55,463 nt of DNA from Magnetococcales bacterium (GTDB lineage: Bacteria > Pseudomonadota > Magnetococcia > Magnetococcales > Magnetaquicoccaceae): assembly GCA_015231375.1 (NCBI GenBank), contig JADGBT010000027.1, positions 1 to 55,463 of the forward strand. Direction: 5' to 3'. The notes under the pieces are model-generated. The model was not told the origin of the DNA, did not search any database, and saw only the letters and a list, made by a program, of their open reading frames with translations. Both the position numbers and the translations under genes were made by a program. Positions 9,345-18,516 of this stretch are shown in pieces; within the stretch, counting starts at the first letter, position 1; every line of letters begins with the position of its first letter.

Positions 9345-9956
9345 ATGAACCCATCCGACCCCCTTTCCCTTCCGGATCCCGCCGGTTTCGCCAGCGCCTA
9401 TTTTGCCCATCTGACCCGGATCCTGCAATCCATCGACACCAGTCAGATCGCCCGGTTCATCCAGACCCTGCAAGAGGCGCGCAGACGGGAAGCCACCATC
9501 TATTTCATCGGCAACGGCGGCAGCGCGGCCACGGCCACCCATTTCGCCAACGATCTGGCCATCGGTCTGCATCGGGACCAGGGCAAACCGTTTCGCGCCA
9601 TCAGTCTGGTGGACAACCAGGCAATTCTCACCGCCATCAGCAACGATCATGGCTATCGGGACGTGTTCGTGAGGCAATTGCGCGCCCTGGCCCGTCCCGG
9701 TGATGTCCTGGTAGGCATTTCGGCATCGGGCAACTCTCCCAATCTGCTGGCGGCCTTCACCTATGCCCGCTCGATCGGCATCCACACGGTGGCCATCACC
9801 GCCTTCGACGGCGGCGCCTTGCACCCCATGGCCGACGAGGGCATTCACGTGCCCACGGACTTGAAAGAATACGGCCCGGCGGAAGACGCCCATCTGATCC
9901 TGGATCACCTGATACACGCCTACCTGACCCGCGCCGCAGACCAGACCAAAACATGA
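9345..9956 (+). CDS. SIS-domain sugar-phosphate isomerase, GmhA-like
   Basis: 203 residues, one SIS (sugar isomerase) domain covering nearly the whole protein. The phosphate-binding motif FIGNGGSAATATHFAND and the second SIS loop VGISASGNSPNLLAA are intact. The closest well-known relative is sedoheptulose-7-phosphate isomerase (GmhA), which starts heptose synthesis for LPS. However, the usual HFAAEL active-site stretch reads HFANDL here, so another phosphosugar substrate is possible. The start is taken as the ATG at 9345 (MNPSDPLS); a TTG 39 bp upstream would add a tail without similarity. Its TGA overlaps the ATG of the next gene, a histidine kinase, so the two are translationally coupled. 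Confidence 0.8.
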   Translation: MNPSDPLSLPDPAGFASAYFAHLTRILQSIDTSQIARFIQTLQEARRREATIYFIGNGGSAATATHFANDLAIGLHRDQGKPFRAISLVDNQAILTAISNDHGYRDVFVRQLRALARPGDVLVGISASGNSPNLLAAFTYARSIGIHTVAITAFDGGALHPMADEGIHVPTDLKEYGPAEDAHLILDHLIHAYLTRAADQTKT

Positions 9957-12040
9957 CACAAACCGGACCTGCGACCATGCACCGGGTCATTCTGGGCATT
10001 GCGGCGCTGGGGGTGATCCTGTCGCTGCTGGCCTTCGCCGCCTTGCGCACCCAACTGGAAAACCACTCCCGCCTGGAGTTCCATTGGCTGGCCAAGGATC
10101 GGGTCGGCGCCTTGCAAAGAGGATTGAACGAAGCCATCCATGTGGTGGACATTCTGGGGGATCTGCTGCGCGCCCATGACTCCTCCCGGATGGAGTTCAT
10201 CCAACTGGCCCGCACTTTTTTCACCAAGGTCCACGGCATCCGGGAGTTGATCTGGATTCCCCAGTTCGCCGTTCACGCCGCCCAACCGCTGCGCGCGCAC
10301 CGCTCCAGCAGCACGTCCATTTTCCCGGAAAAACACGATTTCTTATCCGACACGGCCCTGATGCCGATGTTCCGGCAGGTTCAGACGCACGTAGGAACCA
10401 CCGTGACCACCCTGTTCCGACCCCGCCCCTCCGGGGAGATGATCGAACAATTCATCGTGGCCGTGCCGCTGCGCCCCCCCACTCCCGACGCCTCCCAAAA
10501 CCCGATCCACGGGGTGTTGCTGGGGGTGTTCGACCTGGAAGAACTGGTGCAGCAGGCGATCCAACTGCTGGAACCCCGAGGGGTGCAGATTCTGATTCTG
10601 GAACAAGACGAACAGGGTCGGGAACGTTTTCTCGACTCCTATTCCAGCCGTCTGGAATCCCCACCCGTGCAGCCGGTGAACAAAGACAACTGGCAAGCCT
10701 GGCTGGCGCGACAGTCCCATGTCATGCGGGAAACCGTGCCGGTGGCCGACCAGCGCTGGATCGTCAACGCGATTCCATCGAAAAATCTGCTGAGCGGCGA
10801 GGAGTTTCCCCACACACCCTGGCTGATTCTGGCCAGCGGCCTGATCATCACCGTGATCCTGGTGATGTTCTTGCTGCACATGGAACGCAATCTGAACGAA
10901 AAGAACCGTCTTTACGCGGAATTGAAACAGTCGGCCCTCAAGCTGCGCATTCTGTTCAACCAGTATCCGGACACGATCCTGACCGTGGATCGCCATGGCA
11001 CGGTGCTGCTGGCCAACCGTCCGGAAGTGCGGGTGGTGGGGGATCTGTTCGGAGAGGAGCAGGCCGAACTGCGGGAGTGGCATGAACAGGCCCTGCGCAA
11101 GGTCTACGCCACCGGCGAGATGGATCACTTCCAGTATCCTTTTTCCGACACCCAATGGCGCGAGGTGCGTTTCGTGCCCATCCGCACCGAAGGGGGCATC
11201 GCGGAGGTGATGATTCTGAGTTCCGACATCACCGAAAAGCATACCCAGCAGGAACAGGCGGTACGTTACGCCCGACTGGCCTCGCTGGGGGTATTGGCGG
11301 CGGGGATGGCCCACGAGATCAACAATCCCAACAACACGATTCAATTCAACATCGTGGCCCTGACGCGCAGCTGGCCGGACATGACCGCCGTGTTGCGCCA
11401 ATACCGGCAGGAACACGGCGAATTCGCCCTGGGTGGCGTGCCTGTGGATCACGCCCTGGAGATGCTGCCCGGTCTGATGGACAGCATCCTGGCCAACTCG
11501 CGGCGCATTACGGGTATTATCAACAATCTCAAGCATATGGCCAAGCCTGATCCCGGCACCCGTTTTTACCGGGTCGAATTGCACAAAGTGATTCGCAACG
11601 TGATTTCCATCATGCAGCACCCGATCAGGCAGCATACCGACCACTTCGAGATGCGGCTGCCCCCGGAGTTGCCCGATGTGCATGGCAATCCGCTGCAACT
11701 CGAACAGCTCTTTCTCAATCTGGTGCTCAACGCCCTGGAATCGCTGCGTGACCGCAAATCGCCCGTCACGCTTGACGGCGCCCCCTCGGAAGACGGACAA
11801 TGGGTGGTTGTCCAGGTGCGAGACCAGGGCGTTGGCATGACGGAACAGGAGATGGCCAACATGTTTACCCCATTTTTCACCACCAAGGGGGAACAGGGCG
11901 GACTGGGCATGGGATTGTCCATCGTCTGGGATATCGTGCGTCGCCATGGCGGCACCATCAAAACCGCCTCCCAACCCGACCAGGGGACGACCATCACCGT
12001 CACGCTCCCGATCCACGATCATCGCTCCAACCCCGCATGA
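9953..12040 (+). CDS. Membrane sensor histidine kinase with CHASE-like sensor and PAS domain
   Basis: 695 residues. A transmembrane segment at about 11-30 is followed by an extracytoplasmic CHASE-like domain (about 50-270, with RELIWIPQF and GVLLGVFDLEEL), a second transmembrane segment at about 287-307 and a PAS domain (ILFNQYPDTILTVDRHGTVL, about 332-425). The HisKA motif AAGMAHEINNP has phospho-accepting H454, and the HATPase domain has an N box NLVLNALESL and G boxes DQGVGM and GGLGMGLSIV. It should sense a small periplasmic ligand and phosphorylate the regulator encoded directly downstream, whose ATG overlaps its TGA. It starts inside the stop of the SIS isomerase gene (ATGA), which points to a three-gene operon. 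The signal is unknown. Confidence 0.9.
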   Translation: MTQTGPATMHRVILGIAALGVILSLLAFAALRTQLENHSRLEFHWLAKDRVGALQRGLNEAIHVVDILGDLLRAHDSSRMEFIQLARTFFTKVHGIRELIWIPQFAVHAAQPLRAHRSSSTSIFPEKHDFLSDTALMPMFRQVQTHVGTTVTTLFRPRPSGEMIEQFIVAVPLRPPTPDASQNPIHGVLLGVFDLEELVQQAIQLLEPRGVQILILEQDEQGRERFLDSYSSRLESPPVQPVNKDNWQAWLARQSHVMRETVPVADQRWIVNAIPSKNLLSGEEFPHTPWLILASGLIITVILVMFLLHMERNLNEKNRLYAELKQSALKLRILFNQYPDTILTVDRHGTVLLANRPEVRVVGDLFGEEQAELREWHEQALRKVYATGEMDHFQYPFSDTQWREVRFVPIRTEGGIAEVMILSSDITEKHTQQEQAVRYARLASLGVLAAGMAHEINNPNNTIQFNIVALTRSWPDMTAVLRQYRQEHGEFALGGVPVDHALEMLPGLMDSILANSRRITGIINNLKHMAKPDPGTRFYRVELHKVIRNVISIMQHPIRQHTDHFEMRLPPELPDVHGNPLQLEQLFLNLVLNALESLRDRKSPVTLDGAPSEDGQWVVVQVRDQGVGMTEQEMANMFTPFFTTKGEQGGLGMGLSIVWDIVRRHGGTIKTASQPDQGTTITVTLPIHDHRSNPA

Positions 12041-13461
12041 ACACGACTCCCGCCCAGGTCCAGCCTTTGGTTTTGTTCGTGGACGACGAAGCCGACGAGT
12101 TGATCGCCACCCGTTATCTGCTGGAAGCCCATGGCATCGGACCGGTCGCCACGCTGCAAGACCCGCGTGAGGCCATGGCGTTCATTGCCCGGACCCCTCC
12201 GGCCATGGTGATCCTGGATCTGATCATGCCCCATCTGCCCGGCACACAGTTGCTGTTGCGGCTGGTGCGGGAACATCCGGCGCTGCCGGTGGTGGTGATG
12301 ACCGCCTCCCAGGATGTGGAAACCGCCATCGGCTGCATGAAGGAAGGCGCCTTCGACTATCTGGTCAAGCCGGTGGAAGAGAGTCGTCTGGTCTCTTCGG
12401 TGCGCCACGCCCTGGAAGTCTGCACCCTGCGCCGTCACGTGGGGGTGTTGCGCCACAGCCTGCTCAACCAGAAGCTGAAACATCCGGAGGCCTTCGCGAC
12501 GATTCTCACCCGTCACAACAAGATGATCTCGGTCTTTCAATACATCGAGGCCATCGCCGAATCCCCGGAACCGGCCCTGATCACCGGTGAAACCGGTGTG
12601 GGCAAGGAGATGATCGCCGGAGCCATCCACCAGTTGAGTCAACGCTCCGACCGCATGGTGACGGTGAACGTCGCGGGACTCGACGACACCATGTTTTCCG
12701 ACACCCTGTTCGGCCACCGGAAAGGGGCGTTCACGGGCGCGGAAAAAGATCGGGAGGGGTTGATCACCCAGGCCGCCGCAGGAACCCTGTTCCTCGACGA
12801 AATCGGCGATCTGACCGCCGCTTCCCAGGTGAAACTGCTGAGGTTGCTGCAAGACGGCACCTACTATCCCCTGGGCTCGGACATTCCCAAATTGAGTCGC
12901 GCCCGCATCATCACCGCCACCAATCGCAATCTGCAACAACTCATGACCAAGGGACTCTTCCGGCAGGATCTGTTTTTCCGGCTCTCCAGCCACCCCCTGG
13001 AGATTCCCCCCTTGCGCAAACGGGCCGACGACCTGCCGCTGCTGATCGATTTTTTTCTCCACGAAGCCACCACCACCATGGACAAACCCGGTCTGCGGGT
13101 TCCTGCGGAACTTTATACGCTGTTGTCGGTCTATCATTTTCCAGGCAACGTGCGGGAACTGCGCGCCCTGATTTTCAATGCGGTGGCGCGACACCGTTTT
13201 GGTCCGATTCTGTCCATGGAGAGTTTCAAGGAGGTGATCCAGACCCAGCGCACCACCCCGGAACCGGGCGCAGACCCTGAGGAAGAAGGAGCGGGACTAG
13301 AGATTCCCGGCCGTTTCCCCACCCTGAAAGACGCGGAAGGCTATCTGATCCGCGAAGCGTTGCGCCGGGCGGGCAACAATCAGGGAATCGCGGCCACCTT
13401 GCTGGGCATCAGCCGACAAACCCTCAATTACCGTCTTTCAGGACGGGGACGCACCTCCTGA
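12037..13461 (+). CDS. Sigma-54-dependent response regulator, NtrC type
   Basis: 474 residues. Receiver domain at about 1-130 with acidic pocket D16/D17, phospho-acceptor D61 (MVILDLIMP) and the conserved Lys of YLVKPVEE. AAA+ domain at about 145-375 with Walker A GETGVGKE, the sigma-54 contact loop GAFTGA, Walker B TLFLDEIGD and arginine-finger region ITATNRNL. A Fis-type helix-turn-helix closes the protein (NNQGIAATLLGISRQTLNYRL). It should activate sigma-54 promoters after phosphorylation by the kinase encoded upstream; the ATG overlaps that gene's TGA. Its targets are not visible here, and I found no good sigma-54 promoter next to the operon. Confidence 0.93.
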   Translation: MNTTPAQVQPLVLFVDDEADELIATRYLLEAHGIGPVATLQDPREAMAFIARTPPAMVILDLIMPHLPGTQLLLRLVREHPALPVVVMTASQDVETAIGCMKEGAFDYLVKPVEESRLVSSVRHALEVCTLRRHVGVLRHSLLNQKLKHPEAFATILTRHNKMISVFQYIEAIAESPEPALITGETGVGKEMIAGAIHQLSQRSDRMVTVNVAGLDDTMFSDTLFGHRKGAFTGAEKDREGLITQAAAGTLFLDEIGDLTAASQVKLLRLLQDGTYYPLGSDIPKLSRARIITATNRNLQQLMTKGLFRQDLFFRLSSHPLEIPPLRKRADDLPLLIDFFLHEATTTMDKPGLRVPAELYTLLSVYHFPGNVRELRALIFNAVARHRFGPILSMESFKEVIQTQRTTPEPGADPEEEGAGLEIPGRFPTLKDAEGYLIREALRRAGNNQGIAATLLGISRQTLNYRLSGRGRTS

Positions 13462-14062
13462 GACCAAAACAAAGCCGGTCCGGAAAAGTTCAATCCTGAA
13501 GACCAGTTACATTGCGTGACCCACTCCGCCATCCCCGACCCCTGAAAAAAAATTTTCACCCCCTCCTGAATTCCACTTCCAGAACCCGCTCCGGTCGGGC
13601 TATGATCTGCATTGATGGGTACGCCAAACCCGGCAACACAGCACTGCGGACGAACCGGAACGCCTCGCCACACAAAAAAAGAATCCATTCGGAATACGCG
13701 CGCTACGTTCGAAAAATGGACTCTTGGATTGTCACGAAGGTTCCCTCGCCCGTAATCGAAAAGACACCCGAAAAGACCGACCGGCACACCTGCCGTTTCA
13801 GAAAGCTTTGCTTGCACACTGCATTTTCTGAATCCGACAAAAAACGGTCACATGACCTTCGAGCGTCTCTTCGTACCGCAAGATAACGATGAAACCCAAC
13901 CGATCCTGACAACGCCTGACCCCTGCTTGCACCAGGAGACCAGACGTGCCAAAGGGGATCGGATGTCTTCTGTCGTTTTCGTGTCTGTCCGGATTTCCAA
14001 ATACCTGTCAAACGGCCTGCTCTGCTATCGCACTACTCTGCATCGCTAGGGATAAGGAACAT
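13462..14062. other. 601-bp region without a recognisable gene
   Basis: Lies between the response regulator and the first PiT gene. A 124-codon frame (13512-13886) is open but has no signal peptide, domain or convincing start site. TGAAAA/TTTTCA around 13543-13558 is a small AT-rich inverted repeat. The region must hold the promoter for the phosphate genes, but no hexamer pair stands out. The base composition is less GC-rich than the flanks. Confidence 0.4.
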
Positions 14063-15112
14063 ATGGATACGCTTTACACACTGGCTGTGGCGGCGGTGAT
14101 CATTGTCTTGATCTTTGACTACACCAATGGCTTCCACGACGCCTCAAACATCATCGGTACCATTATCGCCTCACGGGCCATGACCCCGATCCAATCGGTC
14201 ATCGTCGTGGCCACCTTCGAACTGCTTGGGCCCGTCCTGGGCGGTACCGCCGTGGCCAACACCATCGGCAAGTTCATTACGATCGGCGATCTGCCGCCAC
14301 TCATTTCGGTTTCGATCATTCTGTGCGGCATCTGTGGCGCCATCTTCTGGAACCTGCTCACCTGGTGGTTCGGTCTGCCCTCCTCCTCCTCCCACGCTCT
14401 GGTGGGTGGCCTGATCGGTGCGGTGGTCGCCTCGGCTGGCATGGAGTATGTGCTGTGGGGCTTCGCCGATCTGGCCAATGGCAAAGTCAACGGCTTCGTC
14501 AAGATCCTCGCCTCGCTGCTGGTCTCTCCGGTGCTGGGCTTCTGGGTCGGCTTCCTGATTCACCGCTTCATGCGGGGAGTGCTGCGCAAGGCCACCCCGT
14601 CGATCAACAAACCCTTGCGGAAAGTCCAGTTCCTCACCGCCGCCGGTCTCGCGTTTTCCCACGGGGCCAACGACGCGCAGAAGAGCATGGGCATCATCAC
14701 CATGATTCTGGTGCTGGGCGGATTCATCGACAAATTCGTGGTGCCCACCTGGGTCATCTACTCCTGCGCCCTCGTCATCACCCTCGGCATTCTCTCCGGC
14801 GGCTGGCGTATCGTGCGTACCGTGGGCTTCGGCATCTTCAAGGTGCGTCCGCTCCACGCCCTGGATACCCAACTCACCTCCGCCACCTTGATCCTCTCCG
14901 CCTCCCTCATGGGCGCTCCGGTCTCCACCACCCACGTGGTGAGCTCCGCGATCATGGGTATCGGCGCTTCCGAGCGTCCCAAGGCGGTCCGCTGGGCCAA
15001 GGCCAAAGAGATCGTCAGCACCTGGATCATCACCATCCCCAGCGCGGGTATCGTGGGTGCCTTGACCTACTATCTGGTCAAACTGTTCTCGGGTGGAGCC
15101 ATCTCCATCTAA
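14063..15112 (+). CDS. PiT-family inorganic phosphate transporter
   Basis: 349 residues, polytopic inner-membrane protein. It has both duplicated PiT signatures: FDYTNGFHDASNIIGTIIAS near the N-terminus and FSHGANDAQKSMGIITMIL in the second half. It also has GLPSSSSHALVGGLIGA and GAPVSTTHVVSSAIMG loops, typical of low-affinity metal-phosphate:H+ or Na+:phosphate symport. The start is the ATG at 14063, with AAGGA 6 nt upstream; the open frame extends further upstream without similarity. A DUF47 (PhoU-like) gene follows 114 bp downstream, the usual PiT partner. It lacks the long soluble tail seen in the second PiT of this window. Confidence 0.94.
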   Translation: MDTLYTLAVAAVIIVLIFDYTNGFHDASNIIGTIIASRAMTPIQSVIVVATFELLGPVLGGTAVANTIGKFITIGDLPPLISVSIILCGICGAIFWNLLTWWFGLPSSSSHALVGGLIGAVVASAGMEYVLWGFADLANGKVNGFVKILASLLVSPVLGFWVGFLIHRFMRGVLRKATPSINKPLRKVQFLTAAGLAFSHGANDAQKSMGIITMILVLGGFIDKFVVPTWVIYSCALVITLGILSGGWRIVRTVGFGIFKVRPLHALDTQLTSATLILSASLMGAPVSTTHVVSSAIMGIGASERPKAVRWAKAKEIVSTWIITIPSAGIVGALTYYLVKLFSGGAISI

Positions 15113-15226
15113 GCCATACCGGCCCGAACACACGCATCACGTTGTACGCTTGCGATTGCTGTTGAGCAAAAACAATTCACGATCCGGGCACCTGTCGTGC
15201 CCGCATGAACTTAAGGAGTACGTACC

Positions 15227-15925
15227 ATGAGTGGCAGTTCCAATTCGCTGGCTTCCAAAATCCTCAACAACGTTTTCCCGCGCGTGCCGGATTTCTATGG
15301 CATGATCAACGATCAGTGCGACCTGTGCTCCCAGGCCATGGACGCCCTGGTGGATTTCATGGACACCGGCGCCGAAGACAAGGGTCTGCTGGTCCGTGAA
15401 CTCGAAAAGAAGGGTGACGAGATCAAAGCCCGCAACATGAGCGTGCTCAATCAAGCCTTCGCCACCCCGATGGACCGGGAAGACATCTATCGCGCCGTCA
15501 GCACCATCGACCAGATCCTGAACTATGCCAAAACCACGGTCCGGGAAATGGAAGGTCTGGGTCTGCGTCCCGACCAGAACACCCGCGAAATGGCCCAACT
15601 GCTGCGCGAAGGCGTGGATGCCCTGAAGCGTGGCTACCAGAAGCTGGGTGTCACCCCGGCCCTGGCCGACCAGGATGCCGACGCCGTTCACAAAGCCGAG
15701 CGTTCCACGGAAAAAGCCTATCGTCGCGCCATTGCCGAACTGTTCAAGGTCGATGCCCAACTGCGCGCCCTGGACAACGGCGAACCCCGTGCCGAATCCG
15801 CCGCCCTGACCCACGTGATGGAAGTCTTCAAGCGTCGCGAACTGTATCGTCATCTGTCCAACACCGCCGACAAGATGGCCGAAGCCGGTGACGTGCTCCA
15901 CGACATCGTGGTGCAGATCTCCTGA
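15227..15925 (+). CDS. DUF47 (PhoU-like) protein, PiT partner
   Basis: 232 residues, all-helical. DUF47 proteins are PhoU relatives, coded next to PiT transporters and thought to modulate phosphate uptake; metal binding through acidic helices is likely. Visible features are a start segment with FPRVPDFYGMINDQCDLCSQ, the heptad-like ELEKKGDEIKARN and the final EVFKRRELYRHLSNTADKMA. AAGGAG lies 8 nt before the ATG. It probably forms an operon with the PiT gene 114 bp upstream, closed by the strong terminator at 15954-15992. Confidence 0.88.
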   Translation: MSGSSNSLASKILNNVFPRVPDFYGMINDQCDLCSQAMDALVDFMDTGAEDKGLLVRELEKKGDEIKARNMSVLNQAFATPMDREDIYRAVSTIDQILNYAKTTVREMEGLGLRPDQNTREMAQLLREGVDALKRGYQKLGVTPALADQDADAVHKAERSTEKAYRRAIAELFKVDAQLRALDNGEPRAESAALTHVMEVFKRRELYRHLSNTADKMAEAGDVLHDIVVQIS

Positions 15926-16303
15926 CCCCTCTGCTGCATCCGGTCTGACCTCGAAAAACGCGTGCCCCTCTCCGGGGCGCGCGTTTTTTTTTGCTCTGAA
16001 TCCTCGATTCTTCCCCCGACGGTTTGCCACCCGTGTCGCCCCTGTCAATCCCTGGAATTTTTGCATGGACTCTTTGTCAAGACGTTACAATATGTTAGAC
16101 GAAACTCCCCCCATGGGCTGAAAAATTCTTTTCACCCCGATCCATACAGAAAAAACATGTTAATAACGCATCAATAGGCTGTTATCATTAGATAATCTCT
16201 CAAAAAATCCCGTGGCACGAATCATGGAAAGTCAATACAAGAATGCCTGGCATCCTCTTGCACAGACATACCTGTTGACTCTTATAAATGATAAGGAACC
16301 ACT
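15926..16303. other. Intergenic region splitting the phosphate island
   Basis: 378 bp holding the terminator at 15954-15992 and then an unusually A/T-rich stretch (16060-16300) upstream of the second DUF47 gene. It contains loose promoter-like pairs (for instance TTGCAC at 16258 and TATAAA at 16283, spacer 19) and TGTCA-like words at 16030 and 16075, but no convincing Pho box. Confidence 0.5.
15954..15992 (+). terminator. Intrinsic terminator after the first PiT-DUF47 pair
   Basis: Stem ACGCG-T-GCCCC / GGGGC-G-CGCGT (15958-15968 with 15974-15984), loop TCTCC, followed by nine T residues (15984-15992). The A run at 15954-15958 makes it potentially bidirectional. Confidence 0.92.
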
Positions 16304-16969
16304 ATGAGTACTGCCCATTTCTCCCTGTTCGGTCGCACCAAGGCTCTCGAAAACAAGATCGATGAATTCCTGGATGTACTGTCGGAATGCAATATCCATT
16401 TCAAGGCAGCCATCACCTATTTCCTGGAAGCGGGCGGAAACACGGCCTCCGCATTCCAACAGAAGGTCAAGGAAGTCAGCGCCATGGAGTCCCGTGGAGA
16501 TGATCTGCGCCGTCACATCGAGTCCGAACTGTACGAACAGGCCCTGATTCCCGACTTCCGTGGCGATGTCTTGAGCCTGCTGGAAGATCTGGATACCGTG
16601 ATCAACCTGTTTGAAGACAATCTGATCAATTTCTCCATCGAAAATCCCCAATACCCCACCGAACTGCACAAGGATCTGAAAGGACTCTGCGAGCAGGTGG
16701 CGTTGAGTGTCGAATCCTGCGTCATGGCCACGCGCGCCTTCTTCCGCGACATCAACGCGGTGCGCGACCACGCCCACAAGGTGATGCTCTACGAAAAAGA
16801 GGCGGACAAACTCTCCATCGCCCTGAAAACCGCCATATTCAAGACCAATCTGGGACTGGATCAAAAAGCCCATCTGCGCAACTTTGTGGACAAGATCGAC
16901 GAATTGGCCAACGAGGCCGAAGATGTGTGCGACCTCCTGGCCATCTACACGATCAAACGGGCTGCGTGA
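16304..16969 (+). CDS. Second DUF47 (PhoU-like) protein
   Basis: 221 residues, helical, of the DUF47 family but of a different subtype from the first copy. Typical stretches are NIHFKAAITYFLEAG, SAMESRGDDLRRHIESELYE, EDLDTVINLFEDNLINF and DKIDELANEAEDVCDLLAIY; the paired E/D motifs (ESRGDDLRR, YEKEAD) correspond to PhoU metal-cluster motifs. AAGGA lies before the ATG. A PiT gene follows 36 bp downstream, so it should regulate or assist that transporter. It has its own upstream region, separated from the first PiT-DUF47 pair by a terminator. Confidence 0.9.
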   Translation: MSTAHFSLFGRTKALENKIDEFLDVLSECNIHFKAAITYFLEAGGNTASAFQQKVKEVSAMESRGDDLRRHIESELYEQALIPDFRGDVLSLLEDLDTVINLFEDNLINFSIENPQYPTELHKDLKGLCEQVALSVESCVMATRAFFRDINAVRDHAHKVMLYEKEADKLSIALKTAIFKTNLGLDQKAHLRNFVDKIDELANEAEDVCDLLAIYTIKRAA

Positions 16970-17005
16970 CACCTTTTCCAAAGCCCAATCGGGAGCAAAG
17001 ACATC

Positions 17006-18481
17006 ATGGATCTTTCCGTTCTCTTCTTCATGTCCAGTGGGCTGTTTCTGGGCTGGTCGCTGGGGTCAAACGACGCGGCCAACGTGTTTGGCACCGCCGT
17101 CGGCACCCGCATGATCAAATTCAGTACCGCCGCGCTGATCTGCACCATCTTCGTGATTCTGGGCGCGGTCATCAGCGGCGCGGGCGCGGCCCACACCCTC
17201 TCCAAACTGGGTGACATCAACGCCCTGGGTGGCGCGTTCGTGGCCGCCTTCGCCGCCGCCGCCGTGGTGGCCTGGCTGACCGTGCTGGGTCTGCCGGTCT
17301 CCACCACCCAGGCCATCGTCGGCTCCATCATCGGCTGGAACTTCTTCACCGGCATGTCCACGGACTTCAGCGTGTTCAAGACCATCATCGGCACCTGGTT
17401 CATCAGTCCGGTATTGACGGCCTTCTTCAGCTATTTCATGTACAAAGGCGTATCCTGGTGGCTCAACAAGCAAAAAATCCACCTGATCTCCCTGGACGCC
17501 CTGACCCGTTACGCCCTGATCATCGCCGGCGTGCTGGGATCTTATTCCCTGGGCGCCAACAACATCGCCAATGTCATGGGCGTGTTCATCGGCGCCAATC
17601 CGTTCCAGGATCTGGGCCCCATCTCCGGATTGCAGATTCTCTTTTTCGTCGGCGGCATCGCCATCTCCGTGGGCATCTATACCTACGGCAAGGGGGTGAT
17701 GATGACCGTGGGCGACAGCATCGCGCCGTTGACCCCGGTCGGCGCCGTGGTGGTGGTGTTGGCCACTTCGCTGGTGCTGTTTCTGTTCGCCTCCGAGGAT
17801 CTGGAGTTCATCCTGGCCTCCCTGGGACTGCCGACCATTCCGCTGGTGCCGGTCTCCAGTTCCCAGGCCGTGGTGGGCGGCGTGATCGGTATCGCCCTGA
17901 TCAAAAACAGTGGCAACATCCGCTGGAAAGTCACGGGACGCATCGTGGTGGCCTGGATCCAGACCCCCATCGTTTCGGCCCTGGTCAGTTTCGTCATGCT
18001 CTTCCTGGTGCAAAACGTCTTTGCGATCACCGTATTCCAAAAGGTTGAATTCCAGGTCTCCAGGCCCTTGCTGGAAAAACACGCCCAGAAACTGGATGTC
18101 AAATCCCTGGAATCCCTGATCGGCAAAACCTACACCACCTCCGGCGCGCTCAAAAGCGACGTGGACAAGATCCTGCCTCACGCGGACTACAAGGCCGAGT
18201 TGACCTTTGTCCAGGAAGCCCGCATGGAACGCATCACCGTGGATCCGGCCAGATTCCCGGAACTGGGCAAAAGCGGTCTGTTGACCCAACCGCAGATCGA
18301 TTCGGTCAAGGCGCTCTCTGGCAAGACCTTCGATTACCGCTGGCAGTTGGTGGAGGCCCTGGCCGCGACGTCCGAAACCTGGCGCATGAAGGAAAAAACC
18401 GTTCTCAACAAACCCTACAATAAACAGGTTGGCGAACGGCTGGCCATCGTCATGGATCTGTACACGGAACGGATGAAGTAA
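17006..18481 (+). CDS. PiT-family phosphate transporter with a long C-terminal soluble tail
   Basis: 491 residues. The membrane part (about 1-350) carries the two PiT repeats: SLGSNDAANVFGTAVGTRM and YSLGANNIANVMGVFIGANP, each followed by a V-S-T/S loop (GLPVSTTQAIVGS; VPVSSSQAVVGG). About 130 hydrophilic residues follow the last membrane helix (KVEFQVSRPLLEKHAQKLDV to the end), which the first PiT of the window lacks. GGGAG lies upstream of the ATG. It sits between a DUF47 gene (36 bp upstream) and a divergent DUF47-like gene (35 bp downstream). It should import inorganic phosphate; the tail may be a regulatory or DUF47-docking part (inference). Confidence 0.92.
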   Translation: MDLSVLFFMSSGLFLGWSLGSNDAANVFGTAVGTRMIKFSTAALICTIFVILGAVISGAGAAHTLSKLGDINALGGAFVAAFAAAAVVAWLTVLGLPVSTTQAIVGSIIGWNFFTGMSTDFSVFKTIIGTWFISPVLTAFFSYFMYKGVSWWLNKQKIHLISLDALTRYALIIAGVLGSYSLGANNIANVMGVFIGANPFQDLGPISGLQILFFVGGIAISVGIYTYGKGVMMTVGDSIAPLTPVGAVVVVLATSLVLFLFASEDLEFILASLGLPTIPLVPVSSSQAVVGGVIGIALIKNSGNIRWKVTGRIVVAWIQTPIVSALVSFVMLFLVQNVFAITVFQKVEFQVSRPLLEKHAQKLDVKSLESLIGKTYTTSGALKSDVDKILPHADYKAELTFVQEARMERITVDPARFPELGKSGLLTQPQIDSVKALSGKTFDYRWQLVEALAATSETWRMKEKTVLNKPYNKQVGERLAIVMDLYTERMK

Positions 18482-18516
18482 ACACACGCCACACCAAGCC
18501 TGAACGGGAGGTTCCC

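Noticed and set aside
13512-13886. 124-codon frame in the 601-bp gap
   Set aside because: No Shine-Dalgarno, no domain, and atypical composition for a coding region in this genome; left as unassigned.
16074-16091. Pho box before the second DUF47 gene
   Set aside because: Only one half-site resembles TTGTCA; the second at 11-bp spacing matches at about half of its positions.
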